A DNA stretch of 64,000 nucleotides from Ophiobolus disseminans. Its lineage: Eukaryota > Ascomycota > Dothideomycetes > Pleosporales > Phaeosphaeriaceae. The notes beneath the pieces are model-generated. The model made no database searches and was not told the DNA's origin. It saw only the letters and a program-made list of their open reading frames with translations. The stretch lies in NCBI GenBank assembly GCA_010093685.1, contig MU006234.1, forward strand, positions 673,668 to 737,667, read 5' to 3'. Positions 51,936 to 62,920 of this stretch are shown in pieces (position 1 is the first letter of the stretch; every line of letters starts with the position of its first letter). Made by a program: the position numbers and the translations under genes.

Positions 51936-53970
51936 TTATTCAACATCCCACTCGTGATCCGAGCTCCGGATATACGGGCTCAGCCCCAGCACATCCCTCG
52001 CTGCTGTCGCCTTAACGTCACCATTGCCCAGAAATGCGAAGCGATTCTTGTAGCGATAAGTGTAGTCGTAGTCTTCCCAGCGCGGGGTTTTGATGGACTT
52101 GAGAAAGTGGATCGTCTGCAGGCGGAATGGATCAGCACAGTGCTTGCCAAAGGCGGGGCTCCCCGCAAATCAAACTAGATGGAACGTGAAGTAACTTACC
52201 GCGCCTGGCCATAGGTAGATGCGATTCTTAGTGTGGCCGTCCTTGAACCAACTGCGGCACTCTTCTTGCCATACCGTTGTCTTGTGGTATTCGTCAAAAT
52301 GGGCGTAGATCGCGTCTAGAGCGTCTTGCTTGACAGCCATGGCCTTGATACCTTCTGTTTGCATCTTCTTCATGCATTGAATAGAGTATTCGATCGTGGT
52401 CTCGATGGACGGGAGAAGGGTGCCGTTGCTCCAAGTCGCACCGGGGCCGACGATGGTGTAGTAGTTGGGGAATCGAGGCGCCGACACGCCCATGTAGAGG
52501 TTGGGGCCTTGCGTCCAGTCCTCCTTGATCGTCTTGCCCTCGCCGTTGCGCACTACGAACGCGGGCTGGAAAGCCACTTGAAAGCCTGTTGCGCACACGA
52601 GCGCATCCATCTTGTGTACTTGTCCGTCGACGGTCTCTATTCCCTCTGCAACCACGCGCTTGATGCCACTAAAGACTGGCGTTACATTGTCTTGGACCAG
52701 CGCTTCGAGGAAGCCGTCACCAGGTGATATTCGCCGGCAGCCGACTGACCACTTGGGAATCATGAATTTCTTGAGATCATCGTGACCAGGCCCCATCCGG
52801 CGGTGCATCTCCTTCGTAATAACGTCCTTGAACTGGTTCGATAGCTCCGAGTTTTGCTGATACATGCCAAACAAGCTGTTGATCTCTGCCTCGATCTTTT
52901 TCCGGAACTCCAAGTGGTATGCAGGGTCGTCTCGAAACTTCTGCTTGTCCGCTTCAGTAAAGTCATACTGGCGCTGGCCCGGGTCAACGTCCTGTCCTTT
53001 TTGCAGGTTGTCTGTGAGCGCACCGGCGCCGAATGGTGGCGAAATCCACGTTGGACTGCGCATGTAAACCTGCACTTCTTTGCAAATTTTCTGCATCTGT
53101 GGAACAATCTGAACACTTGTGGAGCCGACCCCGATTACACCAGCGGTGATTCCGTTGAAGTCCACATCGTGATTCCAGCATGCTGAGTGCAGTAACGGGC
53201 CTTTGAAGTCGTGGATACCCTCGATATCGGGCCACTTCCAGTTATTCAAGATACCTAGGAATAGTCGGTCAGCTCTCATTACGCTCACCAACACGCTGAT
53301 GGACAACTAACCTGTGCCATTGACAAACACGTGTGCCCAGTCTTTCCTCATTGATCCGGTTTTTGGGTTTACTACGGTGAAGGTCCAGCAGCCCTCTTCG
53401 TTGCTCCAGTTCGCCTCGGTGATTTTGCTGTTCAGCTGCATATACTTCTTGCTACCTGGCTTCGTGTCAGCAATCGACACCTAAGATCCACTGAATTAGC
53501 ATACCATGTCTCTCTGCAAAGCCTTCAAAGTATCCCTGAATCTCCTTGCCGGACGCAAAAAATTGTGACCAATCGGGTTTTGGATCCCTAAAGATAGATG
53601 TACCAAGTCAGTGATGTCTCACACTTTGTACATGCAAATGGGTTTCAGACCAGGTAAAATTATAATCATGGCTCGGAATGTCACAGGCGACTCCAGGATA
53701 CGTGTTCTCGTACCACGTTCCGCCAAAATGTGGGTTTTTCTCATAGAGTGTAAGCTCCCAAGACCCTGGCGCCAGCATCTTCTCCATCTTGTATGCTAAG
53801 CACAATCCCGATGCTCCAGCACCGGCGCAAGCAACTCGCATCTTTGTCGGCTTGGAATGGTACTGGTTCAAAACTTTGTACGGGCCGTCGACGTGGGATG
53901 GCGGATAGTCGAAGTTGTGACCGAACCCGTTCACGCCGTTGAGGCCATTGGGCATCTCGGAACCTCCCAT
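51936..53970 (-). CDS. Baeyer-Villiger-type flavin monooxygenase (second)
   Basis: Five exons, 53970-53651, 53587-53505, 53455-53312, 53254-52200 and 52115-51936, with introns of 63, 49, 57 and 84 nt, give 593 residues. FAD site GAGASG (50-55) after VACA; ENTYPGVACDIPSHDYNFTW; BVMO block FKGPLLHSACW (fingerprint F-x-G-x3-H-x3-W); NADPH site GVIGVGSTSVQ; CATGFQVAFQP; and the closing YRYKNRFAFLGNGD. The first intron uses GTCTGA and leaves TWDPKPDW where relatives have two more residues, so that donor is less sure. It is a paralogue of the BVMO at 39895-41829 (similar length and blocks) and a likely first oxidative step of the 51.9-62.9 kb group. Substrate unknown. Confidence 0.88.
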
Positions 53971-54906
53971 CGTGAGGTCTGCCGTAAGAAACAGCTCTGA
54001 AGGTGTGGGAGATGGTATTCTTGACTGTAGGGTGGCTGCGTGGTGGTGAAAGACAAGAAGCAAGATGTAGAAGGTGCAGCCTTGAATTCGCAGACTCAGA
54101 CTTATAAGTCGAGAACACAGTCGCAAAGAAGTGAGGATAAAAGCTCTCACACCACTACGGCGCGACAAACGAATACTTCTGGTTTCTTTAACCGTCCCTC
54201 GGGAGCTCTTCATTAGCATCCATCAAGCTTGTGCCACCAGCGCAGCTCCTTCCACTCCGGTTGGCGCATCGTGTGGGACAAGGTGCGGGACACGTTAAGC
54301 TGTCCGTCGCTCGTCGCGCTTCCGACACGACTCACATACAGCTGGACTACTTTTGGCAGGCCGAGAACGTAGCCGTTCCCAAGCTTCGCGTGGCGGCGAG
54401 GTGCTGCAGGTGCTGTTCGGATAAAGAGAGCCAACATCTCCACGCGCCGGTCGCAAGGGCGCTAACCATATTTAGCAACATACCTGAGCATCTTGAGAAC
54501 CTTGGAAAAGCACACATGATCGGAAGCTGATGCTGAGACTAAAAGCTGCATTCAGATTCGAGAAACACTACTGACACGTTGAGGGGACCATCGGTAGCCG
54601 ACTGTCCCAAGCCAGATGCAACGGATATCTAGTGTCCTTGACCCAGGGCGCGTGGACCCAGGGCGCGTGGTCCCATGATCAGGCGCGATGGAGATTGCAA
54701 CGATAGAGACGCGAGTCATGATTGATCCGTCTTGTAGTCCTGAGATATCTTATCACGAACATTACAAGTATTAGCTATTGATCTCATCGTTCATTTTCTG
54801 CATGTTACTCGTGTGTGGAATTATGTGTCGATGGAGATTCACGCTTATCTTGCACTGTAGACAGATACCACAAGGCGAAATATTGATTGGAGACCCGCAC
54901 CAGCTT
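53971..54906. other. Intergenic, no gene seen
   Basis: About 940 bp between the BVMO start and the ligase 3' end. It holds the BVMO promoter and one short tandem repeat (54641-54670). A DNA motif for the nearby Zn2Cys6 regulator (CGG-type triplets) was not identified. Confidence 0.45.
54641..54670. repeat. Perfect 15-bp tandem repeat, two units
   Basis: ACCCAGGGCGCGTGG occurs twice in direct tandem. It lies in the spacer between the BVMO and ligase genes, about 700 bp upstream of the BVMO start. Confidence 0.85.
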
Positions 54907-56769
54907 TTACAATTTTGCTTTAGGTTTCCCATTTATACTTTCCGCGTCTCTCTTCGCCCAGTCCTTGACAACCTTTCGCATAATCTTGCCGGATTGTAGC
55001 TTCGGCACCTCATCGACAAACACAATGCCTCCAACGAGCTGCTTGTGCTTTGCTACCTTGACTTTCATGTGCTTGTGGATATCCTCGGCGGTAGTCTTGC
55101 CCTTGAACTCATCTTTCAGGGTCACGTAAGCGCGCGGCCATTCTTGTCCGTTGAGCGTGATGCCAACAGCAGCTGCATCAGCGACGGGATCAAATTCCAG
55201 AAGCACCGCCTCGAGTTCTGCAGGGGCGACTTGAAGGGCGTTCACTTTGATGAGTTCCTATGTGCTGTCAGCGGATGATTGTGCTTGATATGACATAGCC
55301 GACTCACCTTCTTTCTGTCCACAATCCAAAACCAGCCATTCTTCACAACTGCCACGTCTCCAGACTTCAACCAGCCGTCGGGAGATATCGCCTCCTTTGT
55401 CGCATGTGGATTCCGCCAGTAGCCTATACAGATGTTTGGTCCTCGTACATATAGCTCACCGGGTTGGCCCTCTGGTACCTCGTTACCGTCATCGTCGAGA
55501 AGTGCACATTCACAGTTGGGGTCCAGCTGACCGACACTTCCAGAGCTGTCATGTGTCAGTTTTGCTGCAGGTCAAAGTCGAGCCGAGAGTTCTGAAGCAC
55601 CTCGAAAGAATCGGCACCACACACAGAGGAGATGCAAAACTTACTCGTCAATTATGCCTCCCGGAACATGTATCGCTCCACATGTAACCTCAGTCATCCC
55701 CCAGCCCTGAAGGATCTCGCATTTCAGTTTTCTGCTGATCTCGTTCTGCAGCTCTTTCGAAAGTGGTGCAGCACCACAAAGGATATCCGTGACGCTGCTG
55801 AGGTCGTATTTTGCAGTCTCCGGTCTCTTACTCAGCATGACCATGATTGGCGGCGCAACTTGGAGATGGGTGACCCTTTGATCCTGAATTGTTTGTAGAA
55901 AGGGTTCGTATTCAAACTTCTTCATGATGTAGATGGGAATTTGCAACTTCTGCGCCATTGCAATGGCATACAGTTGCCCGTATGCATGGTAGAGCGGCAG
56001 AAACCCAATCCACACTTCTCTGGGCCGGTTGTTGGCTTTCCAGGGCTTGTGAAGATATCGCATGTATATGGTTTGGTCAAGATTGGCGATTAGGTTGTGG
56101 TGGCTCACTTCCACCCCCTTCGGTAGCCCGGTCGTCCCGGACGAGAAATTGACTGTGGCCGTAGTAGTGGTCGCTTCTTTCTCCGAGAGTACCGGGAAGC
56201 TATATGCATCGCCGTCGGCCTCGGACGGCAGGAAACTTCTCCAGTCCTTGCAGCCGTTGACAGGGGCGTTGGGCTCGTCCGAAAAGAGGAAGACGCGGCC
56301 AGCTGGAAGACCTGCTCCCTTTGCGGCTGCCTTTGCCGTCTCAGCCAAAGATGGGTGCACTAGGATGAATTGTGCTTCCGTGTTCGTGAGTTGATGTGTC
56401 AGCTCTAAACACCGTTAGCATGGAGGCATGATCGACCAAATGAGATGACCTGCCTGACACAGTGTATACAGGATTTGCACCACTGAATATGCGTTTCGAT
56501 CCCACGATGCCCAAATATGCGACGGGCACAAATATGTGGTTTGGTGTCAAGATCATCACAGCTTCTCCCGGCTTGCTCCCAATGCGATCCAACCCGAGAG
56601 CGAGTCGCTTCGTCCATTGCAACAATGTGCGGGGAGTCAGGTAGTGACTGGTATTTTTCGAATCGATCCATATCGGAGTATCTGTAGGCGTGCTTCCTTT
56701 CGGAAACAGGTACTCTAGCAGATTACATTTTGGGATGTCCAGGGTGGGGAAGGGCGAGGAGAAAGGCAT
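54907..56769 (-). CDS. Acyl-CoA / 4-coumarate-CoA ligase-like enzyme, peroxisomal
   Basis: Four exons, 56769-56454, 56404-55645, 55545-55308 and 55257-54907, with introns of 49, 99 and 50 nt, give 554 residues. The first intron only fits with a GC donor (GCAGGT...TTTAG), giving YTVSELTHQL, the family sequence. ANL superfamily motifs: SSGTTGLPKG (193-202) and GWGMTEV, then GELYVRGPNICIGYW, GWLKSGDVA, the hinge IVDRKKELIKVNA and the catalytic-Lys end PKLQSGKIMRK. It ends in AKL, a PTS1-type peroxisomal signal. It should activate a carboxylic acid with ATP and CoA; aryl or fatty substrates are both possible. It shares a 321-bp divergent promoter with the SKL-ending SDR. Confidence 0.9.
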
Positions 56770-57090
56770 GCTGGCGTCAGAGCGAGGAGCTGTCAGGCAA
56801 GGTGGAAAGAATAACTCCGACAACAACGACCAGAACACAGCTTCTCGGCCAGTGCGGACGGATTCATCGTGGAATACGTCTTATAGCGAATGACGAGAGT
56901 GGGAACGGAGTCCACAGACAGCCATCCCACACCCGGACTGACGAGGTATTCACGATTCGCGGGGGCGCACAGACTCCCGAGGATATCATGATCCATCCAC
57001 ACCGAGCATCCAAACTTCAGCTATCTATCCCAGCACGCCTGACAGCATGGCCATACCATCTTTGTTTGTCTTTGCTGGAGGTTGAACATC
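56770..57090. promoter_or_regulatory. Divergent promoter of the CoA ligase and SKL-ending SDR
   Basis: 321 bp separate the two start codons. Both products carry PTS1-type C-termini, so joint control is plausible; specific motifs were not identified. Confidence 0.6.
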
Positions 57091-58036
57091 ATGTCTGACC
57101 TCAAGAACTTCGACCGCATGTTTCGCCTTGACGGCAAGGTCGCGCTGGTCACAGGAGGTGAGCTTCATCTGGCGGTTGCTCACGAGAGGGCGCAATGCTA
57201 ACGGCGGCGATGCAGGATCAAGAGGCCTCGGGCTGCACACTGCAACCGCGTTTCTCCTCGCCGGTGCGAAGAAGGTCTTTATCTCGGCGCGCAAGAACGC
57301 GGGGGAGCAGGGCATCGACCAGGCCGTCGAGAAGCTGAATAAGCTGCCCGTGTCCGGCAGAGCAGTGGGCATCGCAGCCAATGTCGCCGACACCGAGGAC
57401 ATTGCGCGGTTGGTGAGGAAGGTGCAGGAGACGGACGACAAGCTGGACATTCTGGTGTGCAATGCGGGCGCGACCTGGGGAGGGCCATTCGACCCCACAC
57501 CGGACTCGGCCAGCCAGAAGGTGCTGGACCTGAACGTACGGGGCGTCTTCAACCTCGCGCGACTGTGAGATTTGTGCTGCTCTGGCCAAGGCTATGCTGA
57601 CCCTGGCAGATTCGCCCCCCTCCTTGAGAAGGCAGGCACGCGGCAAGACCCTTCACGCATCATCATCGTCTCGTCCACCGCCGGCACCACGGTTCCGCAC
57701 GTGGGCGAGCATGGTACCATAATGTACAGCGTTTCCAAAGCCGCTGCACACCACCTCTCGCGCCAGCTCGCCGTTGAGCTTGGCCCACGCAACATCACCA
57801 CAAACACCGTCGCCCCTGGCTTCTTCCCCTCCAAGCTGGCCAATGGCTTGATTGAGCTCTTGGGCGGCCAAGAAGAGCTGGAGGACTGGAATCCCCGCAA
57901 GAGGCTGGGCGAGCCCGAAGACATTGCAGGTGTCATGGTGTACCTGGCGAGCCCAGCCGGCGCATATGTGAATGGTGAAGATATAGCAGTAGACGGTGGA
58001 GTCAGATATGCGGCTGGTAGGCAGTCGAAGCTATAG
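57091..58036 (+). CDS. Short-chain dehydrogenase with PTS1 (SKL)
   Basis: Three exons, 57091-57157, 57216-57564 and 57610-58036, with introns of 58 and 45 nt, give 280 residues. Cofactor motif TGGSRGLG (21-28), spanning the first intron; SARKN after strand 2; CNAGATWG; active-site IIIVSSTAG with Ser and the MYSVSKAAA block (Tyr, Lys); an AVDGGVRY end. The last three residues are SKL, the canonical peroxisomal targeting signal, so it probably works in the matrix with the divergently transcribed ligase. It resembles fungal rhamnolipid/gluconate-type or 2,4-dienoyl-like classical SDRs, and the substrate cannot be told. Convergent with the next SDR, only 48 bp apart. Confidence 0.9.
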
Positions 58037-58084
58037 TACCAGTTACTTTAATACTTGTAAATCTACGGTATCTGTTTCGCCTAT

Positions 58085-58993
58085 TCAAGCCCCGTTCGTC
58101 CCAGCCTTTTCTTGCTTCGTCTTCTCAATCCGCTTGAGCTGCACCTCCATACTGGTGTGCTTCATCATGCTCTCCATGTTCTTGTCACACGGCTCAGGGC
58201 CATCCCTGAAATAGAAGCTCTTGCCGTTCACCTCAACTGTCAAGCCCCAATTGTCCCTTGCCTGTACCTTATTCCCCTTGGCATCCTCAATATCACCACC
58301 CTCCACCAGCTGCACCACCGTGTCAACCAGCGTTTGTATAGGCGTGAAATACTCCTCCGGAAAGGACTTCCACTCATCCGGGTTGAGCAAGCCGGTGCGA
58401 ATCGTTCCAGGACACGTCGAAAACGTGCGAATCCCAGCATGGTGGTAAGCCACTGTGATTGCTCGGTTGAACTGAATGACCGCAGCTTTGCTGCCTGAAT
58501 ACATTGGGCAAAACTCGGACGGGTAGAGGCCACCACAACTCGCCGTCATCACCAGAACAGGATCACTGCTCTCCTTGCCGTGCTTTGCCAATGATTTGCG
58601 GAAGTAGTGGAGCGCGAGCCATGATGTGTTAACCACGGCTTTGAAGTTGATGTCTATGGAGAGCTGATTTGGTGGCGGAGGTGGAGAGTCCAGGGCGTGT
58701 TCCTCGTAGAAGTTGTCTCGCTCGACTATGCCAGCATTGGCGTACACAAAGTCTATCCGGCCCGATGTCGACCAGGCGGCTTCGAAGGCAGATGTAAGAG
58801 ACGTGTAGTCCGTTACGTTGGTTTGGTGGAAGTGAGCGTTCTTGAGCGAGGTGATGGCTTTCTTCCCAGCTTCTACATTGAGATCGATTATGTGGAGATC
58901 CCAGTCTTCATCAGTGCGAGAGGACAAGGCTTGAGCCACGGCTAGGCCCATACCACTTGCACCACCAGTAATGAAGGCCACTTTCTTCGCCAT
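58085..58993 (-). CDS. Short-chain dehydrogenase, 15-PGDH-like
   Basis: A single exon of 302 residues. Cofactor motif TGGASGMG (9-16), DLN after strand 2 (acidic, so NAD likely), YANAGIVE, active-site VMTASCGG with Ser, then YSGSKAAVI (Tyr, Lys). The C-terminus is longer than in a basic SDR, with KVQARDNWGLTVEVNGKSFYF and a Lys/Glu-rich tail. This matches the fungal group annotated as NAD-dependent 15-hydroxyprostaglandin dehydrogenase-like, which oxidises secondary alcohols. No PTS1 (ends NGA). Its position between an SKL SDR and an ALDH fits an alcohol-to-ketone step, but that is inference. Confidence 0.9.
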   Translation of the reverse strand: MAKKVAFITGGASGMGLAVAQALSSRTDEDWDLHIIDLNVEAGKKAITSLKNAHFHQTNVTDYTSLTSAFEAAWSTSGRIDFVYANAGIVERDNFYEEHALDSPPPPPNQLSIDINFKAVVNTSWLALHYFRKSLAKHGKESSDPVLVMTASCGGLYPSEFCPMYSGSKAAVIQFNRAITVAYHHAGIRTFSTCPGTIRTGLLNPDEWKSFPEEYFTPIQTLVDTVVQLVEGGDIEDAKGNKVQARDNWGLTVEVNGKSFYFRDGPEPCDKNMESMMKHTSMEVQLKRIEKTKQEKAGTNGA

Positions 58994-59793
58994 GTTGGTA
59001 TCGGTTGACTCTAACGGTAAGGGATGAGGTGCAAGTCAACCTGGAAACTGAAGCTTTACGCACACTCGAAATAGACTGAGATCACCCAAGATGTCTTGAG
59101 AATGCATGCATTATACGGACAGCCAGAGAATTTCTCCGCACTAGGTTTCCCGTGCACCTTGAATTGAGGGTAGCTTCTTCCGACATCATGTCCTGGGCTG
59201 CAGCGGTACGACTGTTGGATCGAAAGCTGGAGCATGCTTGCTCAACCTTTCCAAATCTCGTCCAAAATGTTTTCTCGCCATGCATCGCACAGCCTTCGCG
59301 TCCACCAATCCATACGAATACCCTTTAGCATCTTTAGGTGCCCAAATGGACACTCGGAAAGCTGCGTGTGCTCGGAACAGTTCCAGTTTGCATGACAGTT
59401 TCTAGTGGGTCTAGTGGCGGCGTACCCCGCAAAATGACTCGTGTGTGCATTGACCTGCAGGACAAGGGCGGCCGGCAGCCACGGAAAACAACAACAGGCG
59501 CGTCTCGCACAGCCGATCACCACGGTTGTCGACTCGCCATAACTCCGCAAATGCCACATGTGACATCGTGTGCTAACGCGCAATGGAAAGACCGAACTGG
59601 ACCGGAACACTTCCAATCCTTCGGAGTTAGGACTTTCTGCACATTTAGGAAGCACGACTGCTTGGTGGGAGCTCCAGAAATCTATCAATATACCCCTCAT
59701 GATCCCCGCCTGAAGTGAACTCTGTCTCACATTATTCGTATCTTCCAATTTCTCTCTTCCCCTTCTCATACTTTTCAAATCACAGGGCTCACC
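58994..59793. other. Divergent spacer between SDR and ALDH
   Basis: About 800 bp holding both promoters. Frames on either strand (59242-59778, 59338-59718) have no domain and are rejected as genes. The plus-strand end just before the ATG is pyrimidine-rich (TTCTCTCTTCCCCTTCTC), usual for fungal promoters. Confidence 0.5.
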
Positions 59794-61364
59794 ATGCCTC
59801 TTGCATACTCAACGAAGAACCTGCCGAAGCAGCTCTTCATCAACAATGAATACGTTGACTCGAAGAACTCCAAGAAGCTCACACTATACAACCCAAAGGA
59901 TGGGTCACTAATCGCTGATGACATCCCGCTTGCTGGTGAGCAGGATGTTGATGCTGCGGTCGAGGCAGCAGAGAAGGCGTTCGTCAGCTGGAAGAAGATG
60001 GGTGCAAACCAGCGTCGCAATATCTTGTTAAAATTTGCAGACTTGGTTGAGGAAAATGCAAAGGATATTGCACAGCTTTCGAGAATCTCCTTAGGTTCGC
60101 CAGCATCTTTTGGGGCATTTGAGGGTGGGCTATGTGCGGAGGTATGTACTGATGTCCACGCGCTTTGAGTATACGTGCTGACAATTTGAAAGACGTTCAG
60201 GTACAATGCGGGCTTCATTGACAAGTTCGGCGGCGAATCATGGCCACAAGAAGACGGCTTCCTCAAGATCGTACGCAACGAGCCACTCGGTGTGACCGCG
60301 GGTATCGTACCATGGAACGGTCCCATTGGCACAATTGGTCTCAAGGCCGGCCCAGCTCTGGCCATGGGAAACTGTTTTATCCTCAAACCATCCGAGAAGA
60401 CACCATTCTCATCACTGGCCCTCGGTACGCTCATCAAGGAAGCTGGCTTTCCTCCGGGTGTTTTCCAGGTAAGGGGATATGGAGAGGACACTTCTGGTAC
60501 AAAGTATACTAAGTTTTCCTTCAGATTCTCTCCGGTGATGGCAGTACGGGTGCTCTCATCGCAAGCCACATGCGCATTCGCAAGGTGTCTTTCACAGGCT
60601 CAATCGCAACGGGCAAGAAGATTCAAGAAATGGCAGCAAAGAGCAACCTCAAGCGTGTAACACTCGAGCTTGGAGGCAAGTCTCCAGCGGTAGTTTTCGA
60701 CGACTGTAACCTCGAGAACGCTGTCACCTGGACCTCCAACGCCATCACCGCCAACTCTGGCCAGGTCTGCTTCGCTGCGTCGCGTGTCTACGTCCAAGAA
60801 GGCATCTACGACAAATTCATCGAGAAGTACAAGGCAGCGATGAAGAACAAGGCGAGCGAGATCGGCGACCCAGAAGACGAAGGCACAAACATGGGTCCTC
60901 TCGTCGACGAGGCACAATTCAAGCGCGTACAAGGCTTCATTGAGCGAGGCCAGCAAGGCCAAGGCACGCTTGCCGTGGGTGGAAAGCGCGTCGGCGACAA
61001 GGGCTTCTTCCTCGAGCCCACTGTCTTCACCGACGTCGACCCCAAATCCGAGATCCACTGCGAAGAGATCTTCGGCCCCGTGGCGGTCGTCAAGTCCTTC
61101 AAGACTGAGGAGGAGATCATGGAGCTGTCGAACAACACCAACTTCGGTCTTATGGCCGGCGTTTTCACACAAGATATCAACAAAGCGTTGCGCGTGGCGA
61201 GTGACTTCGACTCGGGCATGGTTGGTATCAACTGTGTTAGTCTGATGTTTACTGTGGCGCCTTTTGGTGGAAGCAAGGAGAGTGGGTTGGGTCGGGAGTG
61301 TGGTATTCATGCGCTGAGGGCGTTTACTGAACCGAAGACTATTATGATTAACATGAACTATTAG
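59794..61364 (+). CDS. Aldehyde dehydrogenase (NAD(P)-dependent)
   Basis: Three exons, 59794-60141, 60193-60468 and 60525-61364, with introns of 51 and 56 nt, give 487 residues, the usual ALDH length. Family marks: PWNGPIGTIGLKAGPALAMGN with the Asn/Pro/Trp of the cofactor site, KPSEKTPFSSL, FTGS, the general-base Glu in LELGGKSP (Glu256), the catalytic Cys in NSGQVCFAAS (Cys290), EEIFGPV and PFGGSKESGLGRE. It oxidises an aldehyde to an acid. No PTS1 or mitochondrial presequence is obvious, so cytosolic action is likely. The acid made could feed the nearby CoA ligase (inference). Confidence 0.93.
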
Positions 61365-61697
61365 GTGGTATTAGATGTTCAATGATATTTATATGCTCAA
61401 GGCTCGTCATCCCGGCTGTCGTTGTATCTGTGAATCATATTTTACTCATTGCATGTCCTATACTCCTACTTTGACTCCACACAACCTTGATTATCCGCCC
61501 TATGACTACTTCCAGAATCCATGGGCGCTACCATAAGATGCTGTGAAGCAGGACAGCAACTTTCTGATTCGTAAGGTGACCTAAACACTATTACAAGTAG
61601 ATCTTGCTCTACATCTCACATTTCCGCGGCTAGCCATGAGTCTTGCAAATCCGCAATTCAAACAATGATATTATTCCGCATAGTAGCGTAACCTCTC
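61365..61697. other. Intergenic between convergent ALDH and PRISE genes
   Basis: About 330 bp holding two 3' ends; no coding feature seen. Confidence 0.5.
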
Positions 61698-62920
61698 CTA
61701 CGGAATAACCTTCGCCTTCCTCATCCTCTCAAACACCCCACCCCACGCCTTCTCCGTCCCCCTCTCCTCCCCAAACCCCGTGCCATACATCTTACTCATA
61801 TCATACTGCCTATCAAAATCAAACTGCGTCATAAGAAAGTACTCGAAGCCAGGAAACACGCGCTCGTTATCCGCATGCCCAGTCTGCAGTCCGTGTTGCT
61901 GCTCCATCTTCCGCCATACATCGATGTGGTCTTTGATGAATTTGCGGATCTCTGGCGGATTGGCGGTGGGTCCGGTACCTTTTAAACCGAATAAAGAGCA
62001 GAGAATCGGCCACTTAGCGGACCACGTCGAAGGCGTCTTTTCGTCTGCGACGTTGTACCCGCCGCCCTTTTTAGTCCTATCGCTGAGCGACAAGTGCAGT
62101 GTTTGTCGCGCGATCATATCGCTGCTGGAATCGTTGCTGAGTGCTTTCCAACTTTTGTCTGTGCCTGGGAATGGACACTCGCTTCCCGCACCGTGGACTT
62201 CGCGCCAGAGCGAGAGATAGATGCCCATTGATGTGCCGAGGGAGTAAAAATTGTGGTTCGGGACGAAGCCGATTATGATGTCTGGGCGTGTGTCGCACCA
62301 GCTCCATTTTCGGTCTTTGGCCAGGTCGGCGATGAAGTCGAGTTGTGGGTGGTAGAAGAGCATGCCGCCGAATTGGCCCTTGAGACGGGGTTGGGATTCG
62401 GCGTGGGGTGTTTTGAGATATGGCTGTGAGTAGTCTGGGACTGTGGCGAGGAGGTGGCAACCATCTATATGATGTGAGATCATGTCTAGCAAACTTGTAT
62501 GTTGTACTTACACATCTTTGCACCAGTCTGCAAAACAACGAATTCCAGATTTGCACACAGCTTATCAACAGCAATCAGAGTCTTCTTCCACATCTCCACT
62601 GCCTCTTCGAGCTCCTTTTGCACATCTGTCCCTGCTTTGTATGCCAAATAATAGACGTGTGTTACTTCGCCAATGTCGGGGATCTTCGTCTTAAGCTCAT
62701 TCTCAAGATCTTCCTGTGAGCCGGCCAGCAGATCGATGCCAGACACGATGTTGAGACGAGGATCAGTTGGCCACTTTGACTGTTCCTGGGACAATGGCCT
62801 GTTGGTGAGGGCGTGCGCACGCTTCCATGTATTCTGCTTGGGATAGTCGTTCAAGATCTCGTTGATGAAGGACCAGCCGGTCACCCCGGACGCGCCAAAT
62901 ACAAGAGCGGATTTTGACAT
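61698..62920 (-). CDS. PRISE-type enone reductase (progesterone-5-beta-reductase-like)
   Basis: Two exons, 62920-62512 and 62464-61698, with a 47-nt intron (GTAAGT...ATATAG), give 391 residues. The atypical SDR start ALVFGASGVTG (motif 9-15) and ALTNRPLS after strand 2 are followed by LQTGAKMYG across the intron, WSWCDTRPDIIIGFVPNHNFYSLGTSMGIYLSLWRE, and the C-terminal KMYGTGFGEERGTEKAWGGVFERMR. This matches the PRISE group (Pfam NAD_binding/SDR of P5betaR and iridoid synthase), which reduces enones or cyclises oxo-compounds using NADPH. Fungal members are common and mostly uncharacterised. An upstream in-frame Met at 62944 is not used because the family starts at SKSALVFG. Confidence 0.88.

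Noticed and set aside
59242..59778. Minus-strand frame of 178 codons in the SDR-ALDH spacer
   Set aside because: It covers the promoter of the ALDH gene, has no domain, and its composition is unlike the neighbouring genes.
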